Assembly (NCBI GenBank): GCA_039811865.1
Contig: JBDHZK010000019.1
Span: forward strand, 1-27,123
DNA length: 27,123 bases
Direction of reading: 5' to 3'
Source of the DNA: JBDHZK01 sp039811865
Lineage (GTDB): Bacteria; Actinomycetota; Actinomycetes; Propionibacteriales; Propionibacteriaceae
Shown: in pieces, positions 6,968-13,371 of the stretch
Numbering within the stretch: position 1 is the first letter of the stretch
Layout: the number at the start of each line of letters is the position of its first letter
Program-made: the position numbers and the translations under genes
The notes under the pieces: model-generated
Database searches by the model: none
The model's input: the letters and a program-made list of their open reading frames with translations, nothing else
Told to the model about the DNA's origin: nothing

Positions 6968-8416
6968 ATGGCAAAGGTGAAGTTCTACGGTGGCCCGCAG
7001 ATGCCGCTGGAGATGCACAAGGTCCGGATCGTCCAAAAGCTCAATCTGCCCCCGATCGAGGCTCGCCTCGCCGCAATGAGCGCGGCCGGGAACAACACGT
7101 TCCTGCTCTCGAACGCCGACGTCTTCATGGACATGCTCACCGATTCGGGCGTCAACGCGATGTCCGACCGGCAGCAGGCAGCCATGCTGACCGCGGACGA
7201 CTCCTACGCCGGCAGCGCGACCTTCACCCGCCTCGCCGACAAGATCGCCGAGGTCTTCGGCACGCCCCACTTCCTGCCCACCCACCAGGGCCGGGCGGCC
7301 GAGCACATCCTCTCCCGCGTGTTCGTCACGCCGGGCAGCGTCGTCCCGATGAACTACCACTTCACGACCACGAAGGCGCACATCACGCTGATGGGCGGCA
7401 CGGTCGAGGAACTGATCACCCCCGAGGGCGTCGAGGTCACCAGCACCCTGCCCTTCAAGGGCAACCTCGACATCGACGCCCTGGAGCGACTGATCGCCGA
7501 GCGCGGCGCTGACGCCGTGGCGTTCGTCCGCATGGAGGCGGGCACCAACCTGATCGGTGGTCAGCCGTTCTCGCTGGCGAACCTGCGCGAGGTCCGCCGC
7601 GTCTGCGACGAGCACGGCCTGCTGCTCGTCCTGGACGCCAGCCTGCTCTCGGACAACCTGTGGTTCATCAAGACCCGCGAACAGGCCTGCGCCGACTGGT
7701 CCATCGCGCGGATCGCCCGCGAGTTCGCCGACCTGTCGGATATCACGTACTTCTCCGCACGCAAGCTCACCTGTGCGCGCGGCGGCGGAATCATGGTGCG
7801 CGACGCCGAGCTGTACAAGAAGATGCGCGGGCTGATCCCGCTCTACGAGGGATTCCTCACCTACGGCGGCATGTCCGTCCGCGAGATGGAGGCCATGACG
7901 ATCGGCCTCGACGAGGCGCTCGACGAGGACAACATCTGTCAGGGTCCGCAGTTCATCGAGCACATGGTCGGCGAGCTGGACGCCCGCGGCATCCCGGTGA
8001 TCACGCCCGCCGGCGGCCTGGGTTGTCACGTCAACGCGATGGAGTTCTTGGACCATGTTCCCCAGGAGCAGTACCCCGCCGGCGCGCTGGCCGCCGCGGT
8101 GTACATCGCGTCCGGCGTGCGCGGGATGGAGCGCGGCACGATGTCCGAGCAGCGCAACCCGGACGGCTCCGAGCCTCTGGCCGAGATGGAACTGGTGCGC
8201 CTGGCGATGCCACGCCGGGTCTTCACGCTCTCGCAGGTCTCCTATGCGGTTGACCGCCTGGCCTGGCTCTACGAGAATCGCAGGCTCGTCCAGGGTCTGG
8301 CCTGGGTAGAGGAGCCTGAAGTGCTGCGGTTCTTCTACGGCCGGCTGGCCCCGGTCGGCGACTGGCAGGACAAGCTCGTCGCGAAGTTCCGCGCCGACTT
8401 CGGCGACAGCCTGTAG
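6968..8416 (+). CDS. Tyrosine phenol-lyase/tryptophanase-family beta-eliminating lyase
   Basis: 482 residues, a PLP enzyme of the aromatic beta-eliminating lyase family (usual length about 456-475). Landmarks are LTDSGVNAMSD (57-67), the catalytic Tyr in DDSYAGS (Y80), THQGRAAE (105-112), N194 and D223 near the cofactor, the PLP lysine K266 in SARK, and the carboxylate-binding Arg R411. T133 and R389 (MERG) match tyrosine phenol-lyase T124 and R381, whereas tryptophanases have Asp and Ile there. The cofactor-contacting Arg of the DATR/DACR motif is Leu226 here, so the enzyme belongs to a divergent branch and its substrate is uncertain. The expected reaction is an aromatic amino acid plus water giving an aromatic, pyruvate and ammonia. 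The start is supported by a GGGAGAGG Shine-Dalgarno sequence at 6957-6964. The MarR regulator and exporter downstream could handle its aromatic product. Confidence 0.88.
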   Translation: MAKVKFYGGPQMPLEMHKVRIVQKLNLPPIEARLAAMSAAGNNTFLLSNADVFMDMLTDSGVNAMSDRQQAAMLTADDSYAGSATFTRLADKIAEVFGTPHFLPTHQGRAAEHILSRVFVTPGSVVPMNYHFTTTKAHITLMGGTVEELITPEGVEVTSTLPFKGNLDIDALERLIAERGADAVAFVRMEAGTNLIGGQPFSLANLREVRRVCDEHGLLLVLDASLLSDNLWFIKTREQACADWSIARIAREFADLSDITYFSARKLTCARGGGIMVRDAELYKKMRGLIPLYEGFLTYGGMSVREMEAMTIGLDEALDEDNICQGPQFIEHMVGELDARGIPVITPAGGLGCHVNAMEFLDHVPQEQYPAGALAAAVYIASGVRGMERGTMSEQRNPDGSEPLAEMELVRLAMPRRVFTLSQVSYAVDRLAWLYENRRLVQGLAWVEEPEVLRFFYGRLAPVGDWQDKLVAKFRADFGDSL

Positions 8417-8460
8417 CCCTGGGCCGGCCGCAACTCCCGCCTCGGTCATCCATCGTCCGG

Positions 8461-8518
8461 CCGAGGAAGGCCCCGCGAGGGGTCTGGTGCCGCGGCCGGG
8501 CCTTCGGGGCGTCCTCGG
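8461..8518 (+). terminator. Nested inverted repeat after the lyase gene
   Basis: CCGAGGA (8461-8467) pairs with TCCTCGG (8512-8518), and inside it AAGGCCC (8467-8473) pairs with GGGCCTT (8498-8504). It lies 45 bases after the lyase stop. It is a likely terminator or structured 3' end, without a U-tract. Confidence 0.5.
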
Positions 8519-8558
8519 CGCGGATGGCGCAACCATCGCTTCCGCGGAAGTGGCTCAA

Positions 8559-8564
8559 TACACT
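8559..8564 (+). promoter_or_regulatory. -10 box of leaderless marR-type gene
   Basis: TACACT, seven bases, ATG at 8572. It supports that start over the ATG at 8524. Confidence 0.5.
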
Positions 8565-8571
8565 GCACCGC

Positions 8572-9087
8572 ATGAACGACGACCCCGATCGAGTCGATGA
8601 GATCGCCGCCCTCTGGGGCCGGGAACGTCCGGACCTGGACGTCTCCCCCGTCCAGGTGATCGGACGCCTCCACCGCCTGGGCGCGGCGCTGACCGAGCAA
8701 CTGGTCGCGCTGTACGCGCGCTATGGGCTGAGCGAGGGCGAGTTCGACGTCCTGGCCACGCTGCGCCGGGGCGGCGGGCCGTGCGCGCTCCGACCCGCCG
8801 AGCTGGCCAGGCTCACGATGGTCACCACCGGGGGCATCACCAAGCGGCTCGATCGGCTCGAGGCGGCCGGGCTGGTCGTCCGGTCGCCCGACGGCGGCGG
8901 GGACGCCCGGGCGAAGCTGGCCGTCCTCACCGAGCGCGGGCGCGCCCTGATCGACGAGGCGTTTGCCGCTCACGTCGCCAACGAGCATCGGCTGCTGGCG
9001 CCCGTGCCGGAGCCCGACCGCGAGGAGTTGCGCCGCATTCTCAAGAGCTGGCACCAAGGCATTGCTTCCATGGAAGCGTCCGGGTAG
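8572..9087 (+). CDS. MarR-family transcriptional regulator
   Basis: 171 residues. It carries a winged helix-turn-helix in the MarR layout: dimerisation helices at about 22-52, LSEGEFDVLATLRRGGG (53-69), recognition region LRPAELARLTMVTTGGITKRLDRLEAAGLVVR (73-104), wing SPDGGGDARAKLAVLTERG (105-123), and C-terminal dimer helices to 171. The TTGGITKRLDRLE stretch is the recognition helix. It should bind palindromic DNA as a dimer and release it on binding a small, often phenolic, ligand. The next gene, an EamA exporter, starts nine bases after the stop and has two matching palindromes around its promoter (9064-9077 and 9092-9103). The first of these is encoded in this gene's own last codons. 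The regulator therefore very probably represses the exporter. Confidence 0.9.
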   Translation: MNDDPDRVDEIAALWGRERPDLDVSPVQVIGRLHRLGAALTEQLVALYARYGLSEGEFDVLATLRRGGGPCALRPAELARLTMVTTGGITKRLDRLEAAGLVVRSPDGGGDARAKLAVLTERGRALIDEAFAAHVANEHRLLAPVPEPDREELRRILKSWHQGIASMEASG

Positions 9088-9090
9088 ATT
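9062..9090 (+). promoter_or_regulatory. Promoter of the EamA exporter
   Basis: -35 TTGCTT (9062-9067), exactly 17 bases, -10 TAGATT (9085-9090), six bases, then ATG at 9097 as the predicted transcription start. The promoter lies inside the last codons of the marR-type gene, whose TAG stop is part of the -10 box. Confidence 0.7.
9064..9077. promoter_or_regulatory. Palindromic operator 1 (MarR-type), over the -35 box
   Basis: GCTTCCATGGAAGC is a perfect 14-base palindrome. With flanks, ATTGCTTCCATGGAAG (9061-9076) recurs in inverted orientation at operator 2 with 16 identical bases. It overlaps the -35 of the exporter promoter. Confidence 0.75.
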
Positions 9091-9091
9091 A

Positions 9092-9103
9092 CTTCCATGG
9101 AAG
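9092..9103. promoter_or_regulatory. Palindromic operator 2 (MarR-type), over the start codon
   Basis: CTTCCATGGAAG is a perfect 12-base palindrome, continued by CAAT on the right to mirror operator 1. Its centre is 27 bases from that of operator 1. It covers the predicted transcription and translation start of the exporter. Confidence 0.75.
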
Positions 9104-10083
9104 CAATCGGGCCCCGCGGCTGGTTGGTCGCCGCGACCGCACCCGTGTTGTGGGGATCCACGTACTTCGTCACCCGCCACTATCTGCCGGCGGACCTTCC
9201 GCTCACGGGGTCGGCGATCCGGGCGCTGCCTGCGGGGGCCGTCCTGCTGGCGCTGCGTCCCGGGCTGCCGAAGGGGTCATGGTGGTGGAAGTCCGCGCTG
9301 ATCTCAGCGCTGACGGTTGGCGGCTTCTTCGTGCTGATCTACGTCTCCGGGCAACGGTTGCCTTCGGGCCTCGCGTCGGTGCTGATGGCCACCTCCACGC
9401 TGGCGATGATCCTGTTCGCCTGGGGACTGCTCGGCCAGCGCCCGCGTCCGATCGCCCTGGTCGGAGCGGTCGCGGGCATCGCCGGCGTCGCCTTGCTGGT
9501 CAACGGATCGGCCGGCACGCTGGACTTCTGGGGCATCGTCGCGTCCTTCGTCGCGATGGCCTCCTCCTGCCTGGGGTACGTGCTGACCGCCCGGTGGCAG
9601 CCGCCGGTCTCCCCGGTGACCTTCACGGGCTGGCAACTGGTGCTGGGCGGGCTGGTCCTGGTTCCGATCGCATTACTGGTCGAGGGGCCGCCGCGCGCAT
9701 TCACGGGGGTTGAGATCGCCGGCTTCGCCTACCTGACCCTGCTGGCCACGGCGTTGGCGAACGCCGCGTGGTTCGTCAGCCTGACGCGGCTGTCCCCGGC
9801 GACGATGGGGTTCATCGGTCTACTCAACCCGCTCTCCGGGGTCGCGCTCGGGGTCGCCCTGGACAACGAGACGTTCACCTGGGCGCAACTCGGCGGGGCC
9901 GCGCTGGTGATCGGCGGCATCGTGGTTGGCACCAGCCGGCGCAAGCCGGGCGGCGGGACGAAAGCGGGGGAAGCACCTCTTTCGACGCGTTCAGGGCGCG
10001 GATGTGCGGCGCAACCGGGCGTCGGGAACGCGGCGTGGGCACAGTCGGAACCGCGGCCGCCTCGGCCGCTGCATCGAAGTTGA
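9097..10083 (+). CDS. EamA/DMT-family transporter
   Basis: A 328-residue integral membrane protein with two five-helix halves typical of EamA exporters. The first half (about 1-140) contains APVLWGSTYFVTRHYLPA, a close match to the family opening AxxWGxxFxxxxxxL. The second half (about 148-290) contains FVAMASSCLGYVLTARW and ends with the typical GGAALVIGGIVVGTSRRKP. The family exports metabolites such as amino acids and aromatic compounds across the cytoplasmic membrane, and the substrate is not readable. The last 30 or so residues are polar, Arg/Pro-rich and longer than usual, so the true C-terminus may have been extended by read-through into non-coding-like DNA. It is paired with the MarR regulator upstream. 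The leaderless start at 9097 lies inside operator 2, so repressor binding would block initiation directly. Confidence 0.9.
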   Translation: MEAIGPRGWLVAATAPVLWGSTYFVTRHYLPADLPLTGSAIRALPAGAVLLALRPGLPKGSWWWKSALISALTVGGFFVLIYVSGQRLPSGLASVLMATSTLAMILFAWGLLGQRPRPIALVGAVAGIAGVALLVNGSAGTLDFWGIVASFVAMASSCLGYVLTARWQPPVSPVTFTGWQLVLGGLVLVPIALLVEGPPRAFTGVEIAGFAYLTLLATALANAAWFVSLTRLSPATMGFIGLLNPLSGVALGVALDNETFTWAQLGGAALVIGGIVVGTSRRKPGGGTKAGEAPLSTRSGRGCAAQPGVGNAAWAQSEPRPPRPLHRS

Positions 10084-10170
10084 AGCGCGCACGGTTGCGC
10101 TACGAGCGTTGACGAAACGGGCGATGTCGGCCATTTGAGAAACCCCGTGCCGAGACTGCCGCCCAACTCC

Positions 10171-10956
10171 TCAGCTGCCCGCCGCCAACCAGGCATCGAG
10201 GTGGTCCAGGAGCGCCTCGACCCGCGCGAGCACCTGCCCCGAGTCGGCGGCCAGGACTGTGGCCAAGTCGTCCTCGAAGCGCTCCGGCAACGACGCGCAC
10301 GACCCCCGGGCCTGGACAACCAGCCGCTTCTCACCGGGATGTGGGAGGCGATTGGCGGCGAAAACGATATCGAAGTAGCTGGCCAACAACGCCGCAAGCC
10401 GGTGGTTTACGCTGATGGCATCCCCACGCCCGACCGCCTTGGCGAGCTGATTCGAGTACGCCGGGATGCTGCCCCGCAGCAGCGGGTGATTGCGGGCCAC
10501 GATGTTGCGCGCGAGTTGCTCCGGGTAGGGCACGTCGACCCACGCGCGCAGCGAGGCCAGCCAGCCGTCGTCCGCGAGCGGGACCAGGCTGCGCATCGTG
10601 TGCCAAAAGCAGGTGGTGTAACCGAGTTCGGCCCGGTGTTCGACCAGCACCGAGCGCATCCGCCCGGTTACCCAAGCTGGGGTCCACAACACGATGTCGA
10701 CCTCGATGCCACTCGGGTGGATCCACTCATCGCCCGGGTCCCAATAGGACAGGTCGAGGTCGGCCCGGATCGCCCCGCCGGTCGCGGCCATTACCGCGCG
10801 ACGTTGCGCCGGCGCCGGCACCGGGTCGGCGAACACGTAAAGGTCGATGTCCGAGCCGTCGTCGGCGGCCCCCGTCGCCAAGGACCCACCTACGCCAACG
10901 GCCCGCACGCCAGGTAGCCTCGCGAACTCTGCTGCGAGACCCTCGGCCAACTCCAT
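10171..10956 (-). CDS. Nucleotidyltransferase-fold protein
   Basis: 261 residues. The N-terminal part has the Pol-beta-type nucleotidyltransferase signature GVGGSLATGAADDGSDIDLY (21-40): GGS (23-25), the two metal-binding acids D36 and D38, and a third acid D87 in EVDIVLW. The C-terminal part (about 110-260) is helical, with RNHPLLRGSIPAYSNQLAKA and NHRLAALLASYFDIVFAAN, as in stand-alone transferases of the DUF4037/aminoglycoside-adenylyltransferase kind. The target (antibiotic, protein or RNA) cannot be read. The ATG at 10956 is preferred because GGAG lies eight bases upstream. A GTG at 10965 would add three residues. It is convergent with the EamA gene (87-base gap) and divergent from the phosphofructokinase gene. 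No obvious transfer signature is seen. Confidence 0.85.
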   Translation of the reverse strand: MELAEGLAAEFARLPGVRAVGVGGSLATGAADDGSDIDLYVFADPVPAPAQRRAVMAATGGAIRADLDLSYWDPGDEWIHPSGIEVDIVLWTPAWVTGRMRSVLVEHRAELGYTTCFWHTMRSLVPLADDGWLASLRAWVDVPYPEQLARNIVARNHPLLRGSIPAYSNQLAKAVGRGDAISVNHRLAALLASYFDIVFAANRLPHPGEKRLVVQARGSCASLPERFEDDLATVLAADSGQVLARVEALLDHLDAWLAAGS

Positions 10957-10985
10957 CGCCTGCACTCCATCAGCATGTCATCGCA

Positions 10986-10991
10986 AGTTAA
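10986..10991 (-). promoter_or_regulatory. Possible -10 of nucleotidyltransferase gene
   Basis: TTAACT on the minus strand, about 29 bases before the ATG at 10956, giving a leader of about 22 bases. No clear -35. Confidence 0.35.
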
Positions 10992-11024
10992 CCGACCCCG
11001 CGGACACGACGCCGCGCCACGGTC

Positions 11025-11030
11025 GAGAAT
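11025..11030 (+). promoter_or_regulatory. Possible -10 of phosphofructokinase gene
   Basis: GAGAAT. The predicted transcript would start near 11037 and include the Shine-Dalgarno sequence GAGGTGAGGAG (11043-11053). Confidence 0.35.
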
Positions 11031-11057
11031 GGAGCCACGCGCGAGGTGAGGAGTGCC

Positions 11058-13292
11058 ATGTCGGCATCGGTCAAGAACCTAATCGGTAAAGGCAAACGAA
11101 TCGGGATCCTGACCAGCGGCGGCGATGCGCAGGGCATGAACGCTGCCGTCCGGTCGGTCGTCCGCACCGCGCTGACATTCGGAGCCGAGGTCTACGCCAT
11201 CTACGAGGGTTACCAGGGGATGATCGACGGCGGGGACGGCATCCGCCAGTTCACCTGGGAGGACGCCGGCAGCATCCTGCAAAAGGGCGGCACCATCATC
11301 GGCACCTATCGGTGCATGGAGTTTCGGCAGCGTCCCGGACGCCTCATCGCGGCCAAGAACCTGCTGCTCAACGGTATCGACCGCCTCGTCGTCATCGGCG
11401 GGGACGGCAGCCTCTCCGGCCTGGACCTGTTCCGTGAGGAGTGGCCCGGGCTCCTCGCCGAGTTGGTCGCCTCCGGCGAGATCACGCCGGAAATGGCGGC
11501 CGAGCATCCCACGCTCCTGTTCGCCGGGTTGGTCGGCTCGATCGACAACGACCTCGTCGGCACGGACATGACCATCGGAGCCGACTCCGCGCTGCACCGC
11601 ATCGTGGACGCCATCGATGCCCTGGCGTCCACCGCCGCGAGCCACCAGCGCAGCTTCGTGGTCGAGGTCATGGGACGGCACTGCGGCTACCTGGCGCTGA
11701 TGAGCGCAATCGCGGGTGGCTGCGACTATGTCCTCATCCCGGAGAATCCGCCCGCCGACGGTTGGGAGGAGAAGATGTGCGCCGAGCTGCTGCGCGGGCG
11801 CCAAGCCGGCCGCCGCGACAGCATCGTCGTCATCGCCGAGGGTGCGCAGGACCGGCACGGGAACCCGATCAGCGCCGCGTACGTGAAGCAGGTGATCGAG
11901 GAGAAACTCCACGAGGACACGCGCGTGACGATCCTCGGCCACGTCCAGCGCGGCGGCGCGCCCAGCGCGTTCGACCGCTGGGCCAGCACCTGGCTCGGCT
12001 ATGTCGCGGTACTGGAGGTGCTCGCCGCCTCGGAGAACACCGCGGGTCCGGTGGTCGGTTTCCGCGGCAACCGGGTCTCGAAGGTCCCGCTGATGGAGGC
12101 CATCCAGAACACTCGGCAGGTGCCGAAACTGATCGAAGCCGGTCAGTTCGACAAGGCAATGGAAGTTCGTGGCGGCTCGTTCACCGAGATGAGCAAGATC
12201 TTCGGTGAGTTGGTGGAGCCGTCCCACATCGACGTCGATTCGAACGCCAAGCGCATCGGCATCCTCCACGCCGGTGGCCTGGCACCCGGGATGAACACCG
12301 CGGCCCGGGCTGCGGTCAGGCTCGGGATCAACCGCGGCTACACCATGCTCGGCATCAGTGACGGCTTCGTCGGCCTGCGTGAGGGCCGCGTCCATCCGCT
12401 CACTTGGGCCGACGTGGAGGGGTGGGCCGCGAGCGGTGGCGCCGACCTGGGCGTGCGCCGAGCCGTCCCGGAGCTGGAGGACCTGTACTCGATCAGCCGC
12501 CAGATCGAGGAGCACAACCTGGATGCGCTCCTGGTCGTCGGCGGCTGGAACGCCTACCGGGCGTCGTTCCTGCTGCATTCCGAGCGCGACCGTTACCCGT
12601 CCTTCCGGATCCCGATCGTCTGCGTCCCGGCGAGTATCGACAACAATCTGCCCGGGTCCGAACTGGCGATCGGCACCGACACGGCGCTGAACGTGATCGT
12701 CGAGGCGATCGACCGCATCAAGCTGTCCGGCAGCGCGTCGCGGCGGTGTTTCGTCGTCGAGACGATGGGCCGCTACTGCGGTTACCTGACGCTGATGGGC
12801 GGGCTCGCCGGGGGCGCCGAGCGCGTCTACCTGCACGAAGACGGCATCAAGCTGGACGACCTCAACAACGACGTCGCCTGGCTGCGCAAGTCGTTCGCGG
12901 CGGGCCGCAAGCTCTTCCTCGGGGTGCGCAACGAGCGCGCGAACGAGCGCTACACCACCGACTTCATCGCCCGTCTGATCGAGGAGGAGGGGCGCGATCT
13001 GTACGACGTGCGCCAAGACGTCCTGGGCCACATCCAGCAGGGCGGCTCACCGAGCCCCTTCGACCGGCTCCTGGCCACGCGCCTGGTGTCGCACGCGCTG
13101 GACCTGATCGGCGAGCAGCTCGCCGAAGGCACCACGGACAGCTTCTACATCGGCCTGGTGGAGTCGAAGGTCCGCAACTCGCCGATGAGCCACATGATGG
13201 ACGAGATGGATCCGAACTTCCGGCGGCCCAAGAAGCAGTGGTGGATGCAGTTGCGTCCGGTGATTTCGGCCGTGTCGGACGTCGACCTTTAG
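11058..13292 (+). CDS. Double-length (tandem) 6-phosphofructokinase
   Basis: 744 residues made of two phosphofructokinase units, like eukaryotic PFK and unlike the usual 320-residue bacterial enzyme. The N-terminal unit (about 14-395) keeps the catalytic motifs ILTSGGDAQGMN (17-28), GGDGS (114-118), GSIDND (160-165), MGRHCG (205-210) and GHVQRGG (294-300). Gly at GGDGS and at GSIDND fits ATP rather than pyrophosphate as donor. The C-terminal unit (about 398-730) is changed at the same sites: GGL for GGD (406-408), GGWNA for GGDGS (495-499) and IDNN for IDND, while MGRYCG (570-575) is kept. It is therefore probably regulatory. The enzyme phosphorylates fructose-6-phosphate in glycolysis. A strong Shine-Dalgarno sequence supports ATG 11058. 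It is monocistronic as far as can be seen. Confidence 0.92.
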   Translation: MSASVKNLIGKGKRIGILTSGGDAQGMNAAVRSVVRTALTFGAEVYAIYEGYQGMIDGGDGIRQFTWEDAGSILQKGGTIIGTYRCMEFRQRPGRLIAAKNLLLNGIDRLVVIGGDGSLSGLDLFREEWPGLLAELVASGEITPEMAAEHPTLLFAGLVGSIDNDLVGTDMTIGADSALHRIVDAIDALASTAASHQRSFVVEVMGRHCGYLALMSAIAGGCDYVLIPENPPADGWEEKMCAELLRGRQAGRRDSIVVIAEGAQDRHGNPISAAYVKQVIEEKLHEDTRVTILGHVQRGGAPSAFDRWASTWLGYVAVLEVLAASENTAGPVVGFRGNRVSKVPLMEAIQNTRQVPKLIEAGQFDKAMEVRGGSFTEMSKIFGELVEPSHIDVDSNAKRIGILHAGGLAPGMNTAARAAVRLGINRGYTMLGISDGFVGLREGRVHPLTWADVEGWAASGGADLGVRRAVPELEDLYSISRQIEEHNLDALLVVGGWNAYRASFLLHSERDRYPSFRIPIVCVPASIDNNLPGSELAIGTDTALNVIVEAIDRIKLSGSASRRCFVVETMGRYCGYLTLMGGLAGGAERVYLHEDGIKLDDLNNDVAWLRKSFAAGRKLFLGVRNERANERYTTDFIARLIEEEGRDLYDVRQDVLGHIQQGGSPSPFDRLLATRLVSHALDLIGEQLAEGTTDSFYIGLVESKVRNSPMSHMMDEMDPNFRRPKKQWWMQLRPVISAVSDVDL

Positions 13293-13303
13293 CCGGGGTC
13301 CCA

Positions 13304-13326
13304 CCAGGGCAGCCGTTGCCCGCTGG
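13304..13326 (+). terminator. Hairpin after phosphofructokinase gene
   Basis: CCA-GGGCA, five-base loop, TGCCC, two-base bulge, TGG, beginning 12 bases after the stop. It lies just before the promoter of the next gene. No T-run. Confidence 0.4.
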
Positions 13327-13336
13327 CCAATCCGGC

Positions 13337-13365
13337 CTGACCTGCGGAGCCGTCGGCAATAGGGT
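13337..13365 (+). promoter_or_regulatory. Promoter of ATP-grasp/alpha-E gene
   Basis: -35 CTGACC (13337-13342), 17 bases, -10 TAGGGT (13360-13365), six bases, ATG 13372. It predicts a leaderless transcript carrying this gene and the transglutaminase. Confidence 0.55.
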
Positions 13366-13371
13366 GACCCC

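Noticed and set aside
6950..8536. Minus-strand frame of 528 codons opposite the lyase gene
   Set aside because: Shadow of the PLP enzyme. No start signal and no motif.
9996..10073. Possible fourth 86-base element near GTGCGGCG at 10004-10011
   Set aside because: The bases where the GTGAAAAC part should be do not match, and no right arm is found at the required distance.
11079..13031. Long minus-strand frame (650 codons) opposite the phosphofructokinase gene
   Set aside because: It is the antisense shadow of a clear PFK gene in GC-rich DNA. Its translation has no recognisable motif.
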